Assembly: GCA_040905505.1 (NCBI GenBank)
Contig: JBBDRL010000084.1
Coordinates: 1-64,000 of the forward strand
Direction: 5' to 3'
Length of the DNA: 64,000 nt
DNA from: WHSP01 sp040905505
GTDB taxonomy: Bacteria; Gemmatimonadota; Gemmatimonadetes; Longimicrobiales; Longimicrobiaceae
Shown here: piece by piece, positions 25,220 through 35,212 of the stretch
How the letters are laid out: each line of letters starts with the position of its first letter
Numbering within the stretch: the stretch's first letter is position 1
Position numbers and translations under genes: made by a program
Notes under the pieces: model-generated
Database searches by the model: none
What the model saw: only the letters and a program-made list of their open reading frames with translations
Told to the model about the DNA's origin: nothing

Positions 25220-28200
25220 GTGACCCCCCGCCACGAACCGTCGTCACCGTGGCAGATTCTCATCGACACGGGCGGCACGTTCACCGACTGTCTCGCCCGG
25301 GATCCCGCCGGGCGGGTTCACCGCGCAAAGGTGCTGAGCACGAGCGCCGTACGGGGGACGATCCGGGGGCGACGGAACGCAACGTCGCTTCACGTTCAGC
25401 CGCACTGGCGAGGCGCAGACGCGCTCGTGCAAGGTTTCCGCTTCCGTCGGCTCGGCTCAGAGGCTACCGCCCGGGTCGTCTCGTTCCGGGCTGTCACCGG
25501 CACGCTCGTGCTGGATTCCGAGGTCGCCGGGGTGGAGCGCGGGACCTCCTTCGAGCTCCTGTCGCCCGAAGAGGCCCCCATCCTCGCGGCTCGAATGGTG
25601 ACGCTCAGAGGCGCGGCGGAGCCCCTTCCGCCGATCCGGATGCGACTGGCGACGACCCGCGGCACCAACGCTCTCCTGGAGCGCCGCGGAGCCCCTCTTG
25701 CGCTCTTCGTCACCCGTGGATTCGCGGATCTCGTCGAGATCGGCACCCAGCAGCGCCCGGACCTGTTCGCGCTCGGGATCCAGCGACGGCAGCCGCTGCA
25801 TGCCCGTGTAGTGGAGGTGCAGGAGCGACTGGGAAGCGACGGCGCCGTCGTCCAATCGCTCGACGTGGCGGCTGTCGCCGAGGCCGCCAGGGCGGCGAGG
25901 CAGTCCGGCATCTGCACGGCCGCCATCGTCCTGATGCACGCCTACCTCAACGACGAGCACGAGCGCACGGTGGAGGCGCTCCTGCACGAAGCAGGCTTCG
26001 AGCACGTGTCGCGGTCGTCGGCCATCGCACCCTCCATCAACCTCCTCGACCGGGCAATCACGACCGTCACCGACGCCTATCTCGCGCCGACGCTCGTCGG
26101 CTACTTGAAGGGGGTCGAATCGGCGCTCCCGAGGGGCCCTTCGGGTGACCCGTCTCCACTGCACGTCATGACGAGCGCGGGCGGGCTCGTGCGCCCGGGC
26201 GAGTTCAGCCCGAAAGATTCCCTCCTCAGCGGACCCGCGGGAGGCGTCGTAGGCGCCGCCGCGGCAGCCCGCCTGACCGGCCACGAACGCCTGATCACCT
26301 TCGACATGGGTGGGACGAGCACCGACGTCGCGCGGTATGACGGTGAGTACGATTACGTCTGGCGCCACCAGGTCGGGGACGTGGACCTGCTGGCGCCCGC
26401 GCTCGCCATCTCCAGCGTGGCCGCGGGGGGCGGTTCGATCTGCGGCTTCCGGGCCGGCGGGCTAGCGGTGGGGCCCGAGAGCGCTGGCGCCGTGCCGGGG
26501 CCCGCGTGCTACGGCGCTGGTGGTCCGCTGACCATCACCGACTGCAATCTCCTGCTCGGGCGTATCGATCCCGCCCGCTTTGGAATTCCGGTGTCCGTGG
26601 AGGCCGCGCGGCGTGCGCTCGAGCGGCTCAGCGGCGAGGTCGCGCGAGAGACGGGCGAGCCGCCGGATCCGATGGCGCTCGCCGCCGGGCTCGTCGAGAT
26701 CGCCGACGAGCGGATGGCGGACGCCATCAGAAGTATCTCGATCCGTCGGGGCTTCGACCCGGCGGAGTACGCACTCGTCGTCTTCGGAGGCGCCGGCGGG
26801 CAGCACGGCTGCGGGGTCGCTCGCAGGCTTGGCATCCGCCGAATCATCGTGCCCCCGGACCCCGGCCTCCTCAGCGCCTTCGGCCTCGGTCGCGCCCGTC
26901 TCGAACGGGTGGCCCAGCGCCAGGTCCTTCGGCCATTGAGCGGAAACGAAACGTGGCTGCAGGAGGAGGTGGACCGGCTGGCCGGAGAGGCTTCCGCCGC
27001 CGTAGCTCGCGAAGGGCTCCCCGCCAACCGGGTGACGATCAGCCGCCGGATCGCGAACCTGCGCTTCGCGGGGCAGGAGTCGACGCTTCCAATCGAGCTT
27101 GCGCCGGAACTGGCGATCAGAGATGCGTTCATCACCAGCTATGCGGAGGTGTTCGGCCACGTCCCCGACTCGCTCTCGATCGAGATCGAGTCGCTGCGAG
27201 TCATCGCTTCCGCCCCGCCCGCCGACTCGATGCCCGAGGCCGACCCACCCCCGTCCGCCCCCGGCGACCCGGCGCCGCAGAATCCGCAGCCCCACCCCAC
27301 CTCCCGACTCCCCCTGGTCGAGCGTCGTGAGATATCCGATGAGGCGAGCTTCGACGGCCCCTGCCTCGTTCAGGATCGCCACAGCATCATCTTCGTCGAG
27401 CGCGGGTGGTCTGCCTCCGTCGCACCTTCGGGCGCACTGCTCATCTCCGATCGTGCCGCGTCCACGCCCGACGATGATTCCTTCGCGGACGGTGCCGACT
27501 CGCCGATTGCGGTCCGCGAGCAGCTCTTCACCAGCCGCTTCCAGGCGATTGTCGCGGAGATGGGCGCGCAACTGCAGCGCACGGCGCTGTCGACGAACGT
27601 CAAGGAGCGACTGGACTTCTCGTGCGCTCTGCTGAACCCTCAGGGCGAGCTCGTCGCCAACGCGCCCCACATCCCCGTCCACCTCGGCGCCCTCGGCCTC
27701 TGCGTCCGTAGCGTGGCGGCCGTGATGCCCCTGGCACCGGGCGATGTTGTCATCACCAATCACCCCGCGTTCGGGGGCTCGCATCTGCCGGACGTGACGG
27801 TGATAACACCCGTGTACACCGGGTCTGAAGCCCTTCTCGGGTACGTGGCGAGTCGAGCCCATCATGCCGAGATCGGTGGCTCGGTGCCGGGCTCCATGCC
27901 GCCCGACGCTCGGACGCTGGTCGAGGAGGGGGTCGTGATTCCGCCGACCCTTCTGGTCGAAGGGGGCCGTGCGCGGTGGGGCCGGGTGGAGGCGCTTCTG
28001 AATGGCGGGCCGCACCCGTCGCGCGCCGTGCGGGAGAACCTGGCCGACCTCCGGGCGCAGTTGGCCGCGAACCATCGAGGGGGGACGCTGCTCCGCGAGC
28101 TGGGGGACCTGCACGGCCGCGAGATGCTCATGGCTCAGATGGGCGCGCTGGCCGCGCGAGCCGATCGAGGGCTGAGGCGGGCGCTCACCGAGCTTTCTCC

Positions 28201-29047
28201 GGGGTCGCGGACCGCCGAGGAGCATCTGGACGACGGCAGCCGCATCGCAGTCCGGATCGAGATCACCACGGACGGTATCGACTTCGACTTCGCGGGGACG
28301 TCGCCCGTGCACCCGGGAAACCTGAACGCCACTCCTGCGGTCGTTCGAAGCAGCATTCTTTACGTGCTCCGTCTGCTGACGACAGAGGATTTGCCACTGA
28401 ACGAAGGGCTCTTGAGGTGTGCCGAGATCCAGCTCCCGCGCGGTTCACTTCTATGCCCCGACTTTCCGGAAGACGCGGCACTGGCGCCGGCGGTGGTGGG
28501 CGGCAACACAGAAGTGAGCCAGCGACTCGTCGACGTGTTGCTGAAGGCACTGCGGATCGCCGCATGCAGTCAGGGTACCATGAACAACGTGATCTGGGGA
28601 ACCGAAGATTTCGGCTATTATGAAACGATCGGCGGCGGGGAGGGTGCGGGGCCGGGCTACTCCGGGGCGAGCGGAGTGCACACGCACATGACGAACACAC
28701 GCATCACCGATGCGGAGATCCTGGAGAAGCGCTATCCGGTGAGAGTCGAGAGCTTTGGTATCCGGCGTGGCACCGGGGGCCGGGGCCGCTTCTCGGGTGG
28801 CGACGGTCTGCTCCGCCAGGTCACGTTCCTCGCGCCGATGTCGCTGTCGGTCCTCACGCAGCACCGCCGGGTCGCGCCGTTCGGGATGGATGGCGGCGGC
28901 GCGGGCGCCGTCGGCCGGCAACGCGTGCTGCGCGCCGATGGCGCGCAAGTGGAGCTCTCCAGTGTCGATGGCTGCGACGTCGGATGGGGCGATCGCCTCG
29001 TCATCGAGACGCCGGGGGGCGGGGGCTGGGGGCGGAGTGACGCCTGA
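25220..29047 (+). CDS. Fused hydantoinase A / hydantoinase B (5-oxoprolinase-like)
   Basis: About 1275 residues with both halves fused. The A half has an N-terminal ATPase-like motif IDTGGTFTDC, then RGTNALLERR, SAGGLVRPGE, and FDMGGTSTDV, AAGGGSIC (ATP hydrolysis and oxoproline/hydantoin opening). The B half begins near residue 760 (QRTALSTNVKERLDFSCAL). Bacterial 5-oxoprolinases often use this fusion; N-methylhydantoin amidohydrolase is the alternative. Start: GTG at 25220 gives the expected length; the ATG at 25124 adds a non-conserved 32 residues. The stop overlaps the next start by 8-11 bases. Confidence 0.88.
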   Translation: MTPRHEPSSPWQILIDTGGTFTDCLARDPAGRVHRAKVLSTSAVRGTIRGRRNATSLHVQPHWRGADALVQGFRFRRLGSEATARVVSFRAVTGTLVLDSEVAGVERGTSFELLSPEEAPILAARMVTLRGAAEPLPPIRMRLATTRGTNALLERRGAPLALFVTRGFADLVEIGTQQRPDLFALGIQRRQPLHARVVEVQERLGSDGAVVQSLDVAAVAEAARAARQSGICTAAIVLMHAYLNDEHERTVEALLHEAGFEHVSRSSAIAPSINLLDRAITTVTDAYLAPTLVGYLKGVESALPRGPSGDPSPLHVMTSAGGLVRPGEFSPKDSLLSGPAGGVVGAAAAARLTGHERLITFDMGGTSTDVARYDGEYDYVWRHQVGDVDLLAPALAISSVAAGGGSICGFRAGGLAVGPESAGAVPGPACYGAGGPLTITDCNLLLGRIDPARFGIPVSVEAARRALERLSGEVARETGEPPDPMALAAGLVEIADERMADAIRSISIRRGFDPAEYALVVFGGAGGQHGCGVARRLGIRRIIVPPDPGLLSAFGLGRARLERVAQRQVLRPLSGNETWLQEEVDRLAGEASAAVAREGLPANRVTISRRIANLRFAGQESTLPIELAPELAIRDAFITSYAEVFGHVPDSLSIEIESLRVIASAPPADSMPEADPPPSAPGDPAPQNPQPHPTSRLPLVERREISDEASFDGPCLVQDRHSIIFVERGWSASVAPSGALLISDRAASTPDDDSFADGADSPIAVREQLFTSRFQAIVAEMGAQLQRTALSTNVKERLDFSCALLNPQGELVANAPHIPVHLGALGLCVRSVAAVMPLAPGDVVITNHPAFGGSHLPDVTVITPVYTGSEALLGYVASRAHHAEIGGSVPGSMPPDARTLVEEGVVIPPTLLVEGGRARWGRVEALLNGGPHPSRAVRENLADLRAQLAANHRGGTLLRELGDLHGREMLMAQMGALAARADRGLRRALTELSPGSRTAEEHLDDGSRIAVRIEITTDGIDFDFAGTSPVHPGNLNATPAVVRSSILYVLRLLTTEDLPLNEGLLRCAEIQLPRGSLLCPDFPEDAALAPAVVGGNTEVSQRLVDVLLKALRIAACSQGTMNNVIWGTEDFGYYETIGGGEGAGPGYSGASGVHTHMTNTRITDAEILEKRYPVRVESFGIRRGTGGRGRFSGGDGLLRQVTFLAPMSLSVLTQHRRVAPFGMDGGGAGAVGRQRVLRADGAQVELSSVDGCDVGWGDRLVIETPGGGGWGRSDA

Positions 29048-30002
29048 TTACAGGTCCCGCGTGAAAGGGCCCGCGCAGCTCGTCTGGCAGACCATCAACG
29101 AATTCCTCTCGGACGGCTGCCCGCAGATGGCGGCTGCGATCTCGTTCTACACCTTGTTCTCGCTCCCACCGCTGCTGGTGGTGGTGATCATGCTGGTCGA
29201 CCCGTTCCTCGCGCGCGACGCAGCGCTCCAGTTGATCGAGCGCGAGGTCGGGAACCTCATTGGCCCGCAGGGGGCAGCACAGCTCGACATGCTCCTCGAG
29301 AACGTCACCCGGCCCGGCCAGGGCGGTCCGCTGGCGGCGACACTCGGGATCGCCGCCTTCGCGTTCGGCGCCACCGCCGCCTTCGCACAGCTACAGGGCG
29401 CGCTCAACGCCGCGTGGCAGGTCGGCCCCGACCCTCAGCGGGGCGACGTCATCAACTTTCTCCTCAAGCGCCTCTTTTCGTTCCTGATGATCCTGGTGAT
29501 CGGCGTGATGCTGCTCGCCTCCTTCCTGCTGAGCGCCGCCCTCGCAGCCTTCGGCACCGCGCTGGAGCTGCTCGCTCCGGGCCTCCCGTCCGGCTCAATC
29601 CTTCGGGTCCTGGAAACCGCAATCACCTTCACCGTCACCGTATTCCTCTTCACCGGGATGTTCCGCCTCCTGCCGGACGCCCGGGTCCGCTGGGGGCCCG
29701 CACTTTTCGGCGGGCTGGTCACGGCGACTCTCTTCACGGCCGGCAAGCTCGCGATCAGCTACTATCTCGGCAGCACCGATCCCGGCAGCGCGTATGGGGC
29801 CGCCGGCTCGCTCGCGATGGTCCTGATCTGGATCTACTACTCGTCGATGATCCTTCTCATCGGGGCGGAGTTCACACAGGTCTGGATGCGCCGCCGCGGT
29901 CAGCCCATCGAGCCGGAACGAGGGGCGGTGCGTGTGATTCTTCGCCGTGAGCGGTATGAGCCGGACGAACAGCCGACGGTGCAGGAGGGAGCCAAGGAGT
30001 GA
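29037..30002 (+). CDS. YihY/BrkB family membrane protein
   Basis: About 321 residues with roughly six membrane spans. NEFLSDGCPQMAAAISFYTLFSLPPLL is the family N-terminus; SGSLAMV-type and YYSSMILLIGAEFTQVW motifs lie near the C-terminus. GTG at 29037 overlaps the hydantoinase stop; GTG at 29061 is an alternative. The family lacks a proven function (once called ribonuclease BN in error). It is the last plus-strand gene before the convergent deoA. Confidence 0.88.
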   Translation: MTPDYRSRVKGPAQLVWQTINEFLSDGCPQMAAAISFYTLFSLPPLLVVVIMLVDPFLARDAALQLIEREVGNLIGPQGAAQLDMLLENVTRPGQGGPLAATLGIAAFAFGATAAFAQLQGALNAAWQVGPDPQRGDVINFLLKRLFSFLMILVIGVMLLASFLLSAALAAFGTALELLAPGLPSGSILRVLETAITFTVTVFLFTGMFRLLPDARVRWGPALFGGLVTATLFTAGKLAISYYLGSTDPGSAYGAAGSLAMVLIWIYYSSMILLIGAEFTQVWMRRRGQPIEPERGAVRVILRRERYEPDEQPTVQEGAKE

Positions 30003-30063
30003 GACGATGGGGCACCCGGCGCGAGCTAAGCCCGGGCGGTGCACCAGGTCTGCGACAGGAGCT

Positions 30064-31365
30064 CTAGCGGGGGGCGAGCACCCGCGGGGCTGGCAGGAGC
30101 GCAGACGGAGCCGACGAGGAGAGCCGGATTGCCGAGGAGAGGAGGGCGGATGCGGCGGCCTCCGCATCGGCCGAAGCGGCGTGGACCTCCGCCAGCGGAT
30201 CCCCCACCTCTACGGGATCGCCGGCCCTTACCAGCAGGCGCACGCCGGTCCGCGGGTCCACGGCGTCCCCCTTCCGCCGCCGCCCGGAGCCGAGCGCGAT
30301 GGCGGCGTCGGCTACGATTCGGGCGTCGACGCGCTCGACCCAGCCGCCTTTCGGGCTCGCTACGCGCCCGACACGAGGAGCCTTGGGAAGTCGGCGGGGG
30401 TCGGCGACGACTGCGGGATCCCCGCCCTGCGCCTCGATGAGCTCCTCCAGCTTCCGTGCACCGAGGCCGTCCTGAAGGAGCCGCTGAAGGGTACCGCGCG
30501 CGTCGTCCGCGTCCGAGGTGCAACCGGCGAGGACCATGAGCTGCGAGCCCAGCATCAGGACGAGCTCCTGAAGGTCAGGCACCCCGCCGCCCTGAAGCAC
30601 TTCGATCGCCTCTGCGACCTCCAGGGCGTTGCCTACCGCGCGACCGAGCGGCTCATCCATCGGGCTCAGGACCGCCGAGACTCGGCGGCCCGCCCCCGCC
30701 CCGATCCGCATCATCGTCTCCGCGAGCTCCTCGCCCGCACCCTCAGTCGCCATGAAGCTCCCCGCGCCATACTTGACGTCCAGGACGATCGCGCGGGCGC
30801 CCGCGGCCAGCTTCTTCGACATGACGCTGCTCGCGATCAGCGGCGTCGAGTCGACCGTCGCGGTGACATCCCTCAGCGCGTAGAGCGCCCCGTCCGCAGG
30901 GGCGAGTTCCGGACTCTGGCCGACGAGTGCGCAGCCGATCCGCTCGACCTGCTCGCGCAATCGCCCCAACGCCATCTGAACCTGGAATCCGGGAATAGAT
31001 TCCAGCTTGTCGATGGTGCCGCCAGTATGCCCCAGGCCGCGGCCCGACATCTTGACGAACGCGAGGCCCGCCGCGGCGAGCAGCGGCACGAGGACGATGG
31101 ACGTCTTATCTCCGACGCCCCCTGTACTGTGCTTGTCGACGACCGGACGGTCGCCCGGCCATTCGAGCGACTGACCGCTCGCGACCAACGCCCGCGTCAG
31201 CGCGAGGGTCTCCTCCTCGCTCATCCCGCGCCAGCGGACAGCCATCAACCACGCAGCGACCTGGTAATCGGGAATCTCGCCGGCCAGGAAACCACGGCAC
31301 AGCCAGTCGAGCTCGGCGCCGGTCAGCGCGTCACCATCCTTCTTGCGCTCGATCAGTCGCACCAT
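30064..31365 (-). CDS. deoA: Thymidine / pyrimidine-nucleoside phosphorylase
   Basis: 433 residues. Phosphate-binding and active-site motifs: DKHSTGGVGDKTS, KMSGRGLGHTGGTIDKLESI and SVMSKKLAAGARAIVLDVKYGAGSFM. Cleaves thymidine (or uridine) with phosphate to base and deoxyribose-1-phosphate. ATG at 31365 is taken; a GTG at 31383 overlapping the cdd stop (GTGA) is an alternative. Operon with cdd: pyrimidine nucleoside salvage. Confidence 0.92.
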   Translation of the reverse strand: MVRLIERKKDGDALTGAELDWLCRGFLAGEIPDYQVAAWLMAVRWRGMSEEETLALTRALVASGQSLEWPGDRPVVDKHSTGGVGDKTSIVLVPLLAAAGLAFVKMSGRGLGHTGGTIDKLESIPGFQVQMALGRLREQVERIGCALVGQSPELAPADGALYALRDVTATVDSTPLIASSVMSKKLAAGARAIVLDVKYGAGSFMATEGAGEELAETMMRIGAGAGRRVSAVLSPMDEPLGRAVGNALEVAEAIEVLQGGGVPDLQELVLMLGSQLMVLAGCTSDADDARGTLQRLLQDGLGARKLEELIEAQGGDPAVVADPRRLPKAPRVGRVASPKGGWVERVDARIVADAAIALGSGRRRKGDAVDPRTGVRLLVRAGDPVEVGDPLAEVHAASADAEAAASALLSSAIRLSSSAPSALLPAPRVLAPR

Positions 31366-31379
31366 GACCGGCGCTCCGC

Positions 31380-31835
31380 TCACTTCGCGCCTCCGCGGGA
31401 CGGGCCGATCTGCGAAGCGTCGAACGCTTCCGGCAGTAGTTCCGCCAGCGGCACCACCCGGTGGCCTCCGCCGGATATGGCGAGCACCACCATCATGTCG
31501 GCTCCGAACTCGTGCAGGATCTGCCGGCAGCTGCCGCACGGCGGACAGGGCTGACCGGATCGGGGCCCCGCCACCGCGATCGCGTCGAACTCGCGCGCGC
31601 CCTGCCCCACCGCCGTGACGACCGCCACCCGCTCAGCGCACGTCGCCAGCGGGTAGGAAGCATTCTCGACGTTGGCGGCGGTATGGATCCGACCTTCGGC
31701 ATCGAGCAGTGCAGCCCCCACCTCGAACCCGCTGTAGGGTGCGTAGGCGGACTGCCGCGCACGCTCGGCAGCCGCCAACAGGGCTCGGGCGGTGTCTTCG
31801 CTCAGCCTCTTTTTCCGCGGTGCGTCCGCTGGCAT
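31380..31835 (-). CDS. cdd: Cytidine deaminase
   Basis: 151 residues. Zinc-dependent deaminase: the catalytic NVENASYPLATCAERVA and PCPPCGSCRQIL carry the Cys ligands and active Glu. It deaminates cytidine and deoxycytidine to feed the downstream phosphorylase. The usual SYGLT of the active helix reads SYPLA, a small deviation. Transcribed just ahead of deoA. Confidence 0.93.
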   Translation of the reverse strand: MPADAPRKKRLSEDTARALLAAAERARQSAYAPYSGFEVGAALLDAEGRIHTAANVENASYPLATCAERVAVVTAVGQGAREFDAIAVAGPRSGQPCPPCGSCRQILHEFGADMMVVLAISGGGHRVVPLAELLPEAFDASQIGPSRGGAK

Positions 31836-31864
31836 TCTATCGTCGGTCGGGTCGGTCGGCAGGT

Positions 31865-32581
31865 TCAGCGGGGATCTATGTTGCGTTGGAATCGATCCGC
31901 CACCTCGCGGAGCAGCCGCTCCACGGCATCGGGCGGATGCGGAAAGAAGAGCGCATCGGAGAGCCCGTTGAGGGCTGAACGGACGCTCGTGAACTGGTCC
32001 GCAAAGTTCAGGAACAGGTCGCCCACGTCGTACTTCAGCGCGAGATCCATGGCCCCCGCCATCCGGAAGCTCGCCGCGCCCACTTCGTCATAGTACGAGA
32101 TGGGGGGCGCCCCGCGCCGCTGCACGCGATGGGTGATGAAATCCGGAAATATGCCTCCCATCCAGAGCGCAACGTTGCCCAGGTGCGCTCGCAGGGCGAA
32201 TTCGCGCTCGCCACGCGCCTGGTCGATCTCCTCCAGTATGTCCGCCAGGTAGATCGTGTCGGGCAGGGGCTCCTCTCCGGCCGGCCGCGGGCGACCGATT
32301 CGCCCGAACTCGAGCAGGAGCGCTGCCGTGTAATCCGCCAGTTGCCGATCATGGATCTCACGCTCGACGAGCGCGTGCCGCACGAGCAGGTAGAAGATGA
32401 GCGGCGCCGGTGCGAGGTCGATCCCACCCCGTTGGAGCAGTGCCCGTAGCAGCCGCGCGTCGTCCAGCAGCGCGTCCAGCCCCTCAGCTCGCAACTGCTC
32501 CTCCCCCTCCGGACCTGCCAGCGATAGCAGGATCTCCGCCTCACGTCTCCCGAAGGACGCTCTCACGTTCGGTCGAATCAT
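31865..32581 (-). CDS. Hypothetical protein, 238 residues
   Basis: GGAGGT lies just before the ATG at 32581, fixing the start. The protein is soluble, alternating helical segments and hydrophobic core strings (FYLLVRHALVER, LADYTAALLLEFGRIGR, LALKYDVGDLFLNFADQF); no known domain is recognised. It precedes cdd and deoA by 29 bases on the same strand and may belong to that operon. Confidence 0.65.
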   Translation of the reverse strand: MIRPNVRASFGRREAEILLSLAGPEGEEQLRAEGLDALLDDARLLRALLQRGGIDLAPAPLIFYLLVRHALVEREIHDRQLADYTAALLLEFGRIGRPRPAGEEPLPDTIYLADILEEIDQARGEREFALRAHLGNVALWMGGIFPDFITHRVQRRGAPPISYYDEVGAASFRMAGAMDLALKYDVGDLFLNFADQFTSVRSALNGLSDALFFPHPPDAVERLLREVADRFQRNIDPR

Positions 32582-32805
32582 GGGACCTCCGTCACTGAAG
32601 GAAGTAAACGCCCAAACCCACAGTCCCGTCCCGATCCTCTGCTTCAGCCCCGCTGCTACACTGGAATATCGACCCCTGCCGGGTGGACTCTGAAGTGGAG
32701 CTCCAGCGCCCTGGGCCGCGCAACGGCCTCCAATGATGCCGCTTACGGGCGTTCCGCACCCCACCCGCTTGCAGCCGGCGTGCCATACAATTGCTAATAA
32801 AGCCT

Positions 32806-33714
32806 TTACGACCCCGGATCGCGCTTGAGATCGGTATCCTGCCAGGAAACTGGATCTTCGACAGGTTCAAGATGCGTGAAGACGGTGCTGTCGGGTACCG
32901 CCACTCGGAGGCTCTCCTCGATGTGCTCGAGCAGATCATGACCGCGCTGAACGCTCCAGTGCCCCGGAACGAGGACGTGCAGTGAGATGAAGCGCCACGT
33001 TCCCGCCTGGCGAGTCCTGATCGCGTGGTACTGAACCCCCTCTGGCCGGTGCTCGTCGAGGACGGCGGCGATGGCGCGCCGGGTCTCTTCCGGCAGGGCG
33101 GTGTCCAGGAGGCCGAGCATCGACCGACGGATCAACGCGGCGCCCGTCCAGACGATGTTTACGGCCACGACCAGCGCGACGACGGGGTCGAGCCAGAGGA
33201 ATCCTGTCCACGAGGCCACCGCTACACCGACGATCACCCCGAGCGACGTCCAGACGTCGGTCATCAGGTGGTGTGCACCGGACTCCAATGCGATCGAACG
33301 GTGCCGACGACCCGCGCGGAAGAGAAATCGGGCGGCGCCGTAGTTGACGAGGCTCGCGGCCGCCGTGATCCCGATGCCGACGTCTACGGACGCGAGCTCC
33401 TGCGGCTCCAGGAAGCGACCTACGGATGCGTAGGCGATGCTGACCGCGGCGAACAGGATGAGCGCGCCTTCGAAGCCGCTCGCGAAATACTCTGCCTTCG
33501 TATGCCCGTACGCATGCTCCTCGTCCGCCGGGCGCGCCGCGATCGCGAGAGTTACGACCGCGATCAGCGACGTCACCAGGTTCACCAGCGACTCCAGGGC
33601 GTCCGAAAGGATCGCCACGGATCCGGTGACCACATAACCGCCACCCTTCAGCGCGATCGTCAGCAGCGCCGCGGCAACGGCGACAAGTGCCGCATGTGTC
33701 AGCGAGCGATTCAT
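32806..33714 (-). CDS. Cation diffusion facilitator transporter
   Basis: 302 residues with six membrane spans, then a C-terminal cytoplasmic domain. The metal sites appear as SDALESLVNLV in helix 2 and HHLMTDVWTSLGV in helix 5 (D/H pairs of CDF Zn/Cd/Co/Mn exporters). HAYGHTKAEYFAS is the family signature in loop 2-3. Divergent from a cysteine-rich MarR regulator, a likely regulator. Confidence 0.92.
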   Translation of the reverse strand: MNRSLTHAALVAVAAALLTIALKGGGYVVTGSVAILSDALESLVNLVTSLIAVVTLAIAARPADEEHAYGHTKAEYFASGFEGALILFAAVSIAYASVGRFLEPQELASVDVGIGITAAASLVNYGAARFLFRAGRRHRSIALESGAHHLMTDVWTSLGVIVGVAVASWTGFLWLDPVVALVVAVNIVWTGAALIRRSMLGLLDTALPEETRRAIAAVLDEHRPEGVQYHAIRTRQAGTWRFISLHVLVPGHWSVQRGHDLLEHIEESLRVAVPDSTVFTHLEPVEDPVSWQDTDLKRDPGS

Positions 33715-33976
33715 CCCGCTCCCGCCGGAGGAAGTGCCTGCAAACGTCTCGTGGGCCGACGGCAAATGTGTCCTCCCGACCCGTCCCCCGCTACCGGCCG
33801 GGAGGATGCGGCGGTCGGCAGCCGCCCACTGAAGCGCACCGCGGATCGCAACGTCAGGCGGACCCGGCTTGACGAGCGCTCCCAATCGCCCTACCGTTGC
33901 CCCTGACAACGGCATTCCCATCGCCGCAGAGGAGCGGCCGATCACAGCCGCCGGGATCACCCACGAGGGAGGCTTG

Positions 33977-34498
33977 ATGAGGACGGACACGCCCAGCGCT
34001 CCGGCGATGCATTCCCTACGCGACGACCCGCGCTTGGGGCGCGACGCGACTGATCTGCATGCGGCCATCTCCGAGCTGGTGCGGGTATACCAGTTCCGGG
34101 ATCGGGACCGGATCTGCTGCCATGACCTTTCGGTCACGCAGTGCCACGCGTTACAGATCCTCCACCAGAGTGGTCCGGCCTCGCTCAACGATCTGGCGGC
34201 GAGGCTCTTTCTCGACAAGAGCACGACCAGCAGGGTGATCGATGCGCTGGAACGGAAGGAGTATGCTGTGCGTGAGCCGAACCCGAAGGATCGGCGGGCT
34301 CTGCGGCTGAGCGTCACCCCGAAGGGAGCGTCGCTGCTGGAGCGAATCCGGGAGGATATCCTTCTGGACGAGAAGCGCCTGCTGGCCGAGTTCGAGCCGG
34401 CCGTTCGTCGGGAGATGACGCGCCTGATCAGTCGGTTGGCGCGCGCTGCGGCGGCGCGGATCGATACGACTGGCGGGTCATGCTGTTCGATCGGCTGA
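33977..34498 (+). CDS. MarR family regulator with cysteine cluster
   Basis: 173 residues from the ATG at 33977 (GGGAGG ahead; the upstream frame start is an unsupported TTG). The winged helix includes LNDLAARLFLDKSTTSRVIDAL, REPNPKDRRALRLSVTPKG. Cys47, Cys48 and Cys56 lie in CCHDLSVTQCHAL before the helix-turn-helix, and two more (Cys169, Cys170) are at the C-terminus. The cysteines and the divergent CDF gene suggest a thiol- or metal-sensing repressor. Confidence 0.85.
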   Translation: MRTDTPSAPAMHSLRDDPRLGRDATDLHAAISELVRVYQFRDRDRICCHDLSVTQCHALQILHQSGPASLNDLAARLFLDKSTTSRVIDALERKEYAVREPNPKDRRALRLSVTPKGASLLERIREDILLDEKRLLAEFEPAVRREMTRLISRLARAAAARIDTTGGSCCSIG

Positions 34499-34516
34499 CG
34501 GCCGTCGAGTCCGCGG

Positions 34517-35125
34517 TCAGATCAGCGGCTGGCCTTCGTCGGTGAGTCGGCGCAGGATCTCAGCGCGCTCGTTCTCCGCCTCGGCGAGCTGGGTGGCCTG
34601 CGGCGACGCGAGAACCCCGGCGTGGCATTCGTCACAGTACAGGAACGCGGCGTCAGCGAGCCACCGAGTCCGCCAGTGGCCGACGCAATCCTCCTCCTGA
34701 TGTTCGGGCTCGTCGGGGAAGTGCCGCTCGTCCTGGCCCGCGAGCTGGACCTCCAGGCGGGGTTCGAAGTGGCAGGTGAAGCAGGTCAGCACGTGCGGGA
34801 GATCGATCATTCGGTCGAGCCCCAGCGCGAGCGGAGCCCCGCATCGCGGACAGACGCCCGCAAAGCTCTGAACCCAGTAACGCCCCGTCCACTCTCTGTA
34901 GGAGAGCAACGCGCCAGCTACCACGGCCAGCGTGATCCAGGGATAGTGGGGTGGAATCCAGAGGAGGATGGGGGTCATCCCCCATGTGACGAGCAGCCAA
35001 AGGCAGGTCCGGAACAGCCGCCGCGAAGCTGGTCGATAGACCAACTCGACCCTGGCCGGCGCGGAGCGATGCGCGCGCAGGCTGAGGTGCGCCGGTGGTG
35101 CGAAGTGCGAGGCAGTCTGTTCCAT
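34517..35125 (-). CDS. Membrane protein with zinc-ribbon-like cysteines
   Basis: About 202 residues from the ATG at 35125 (a TTG at 35155 is an alternative). Two membrane helices (about residues 36-83) are followed by a soluble domain with CPRCGAPLA and CFTCHFEP, and later YCDECHAG: three CxxC pairs as in zinc ribbons, and EEDCVGHW. Likely metal-binding; function unknown. Convergent with the MarR gene. Confidence 0.6.
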   Translation of the reverse strand: MEQTASHFAPPAHLSLRAHRSAPARVELVYRPASRRLFRTCLWLLVTWGMTPILLWIPPHYPWITLAVVAGALLSYREWTGRYWVQSFAGVCPRCGAPLALGLDRMIDLPHVLTCFTCHFEPRLEVQLAGQDERHFPDEPEHQEEDCVGHWRTRWLADAAFLYCDECHAGVLASPQATQLAEAENERAEILRRLTDEGQPLI

Positions 35126-35212
35126 GACAACGCGCTGATCGGGTCCTTCGTTCAATCTAGCGAGAGCCCCCGGTCCTTACCAGCGTCATCGGCCGCCGAG
35201 CGACTCGGCACG

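Noticed and set aside
26462..28312. 616-codon minus-strand open frame
   Set aside because: Lies fully antisense to the hydantoinase fusion; Arg/Gly/His-rich composition typical of GC-rich shadow frames.
29947..31554. 535-codon plus-strand open frame
   Set aside because: Antisense shadow of deoA and cdd.
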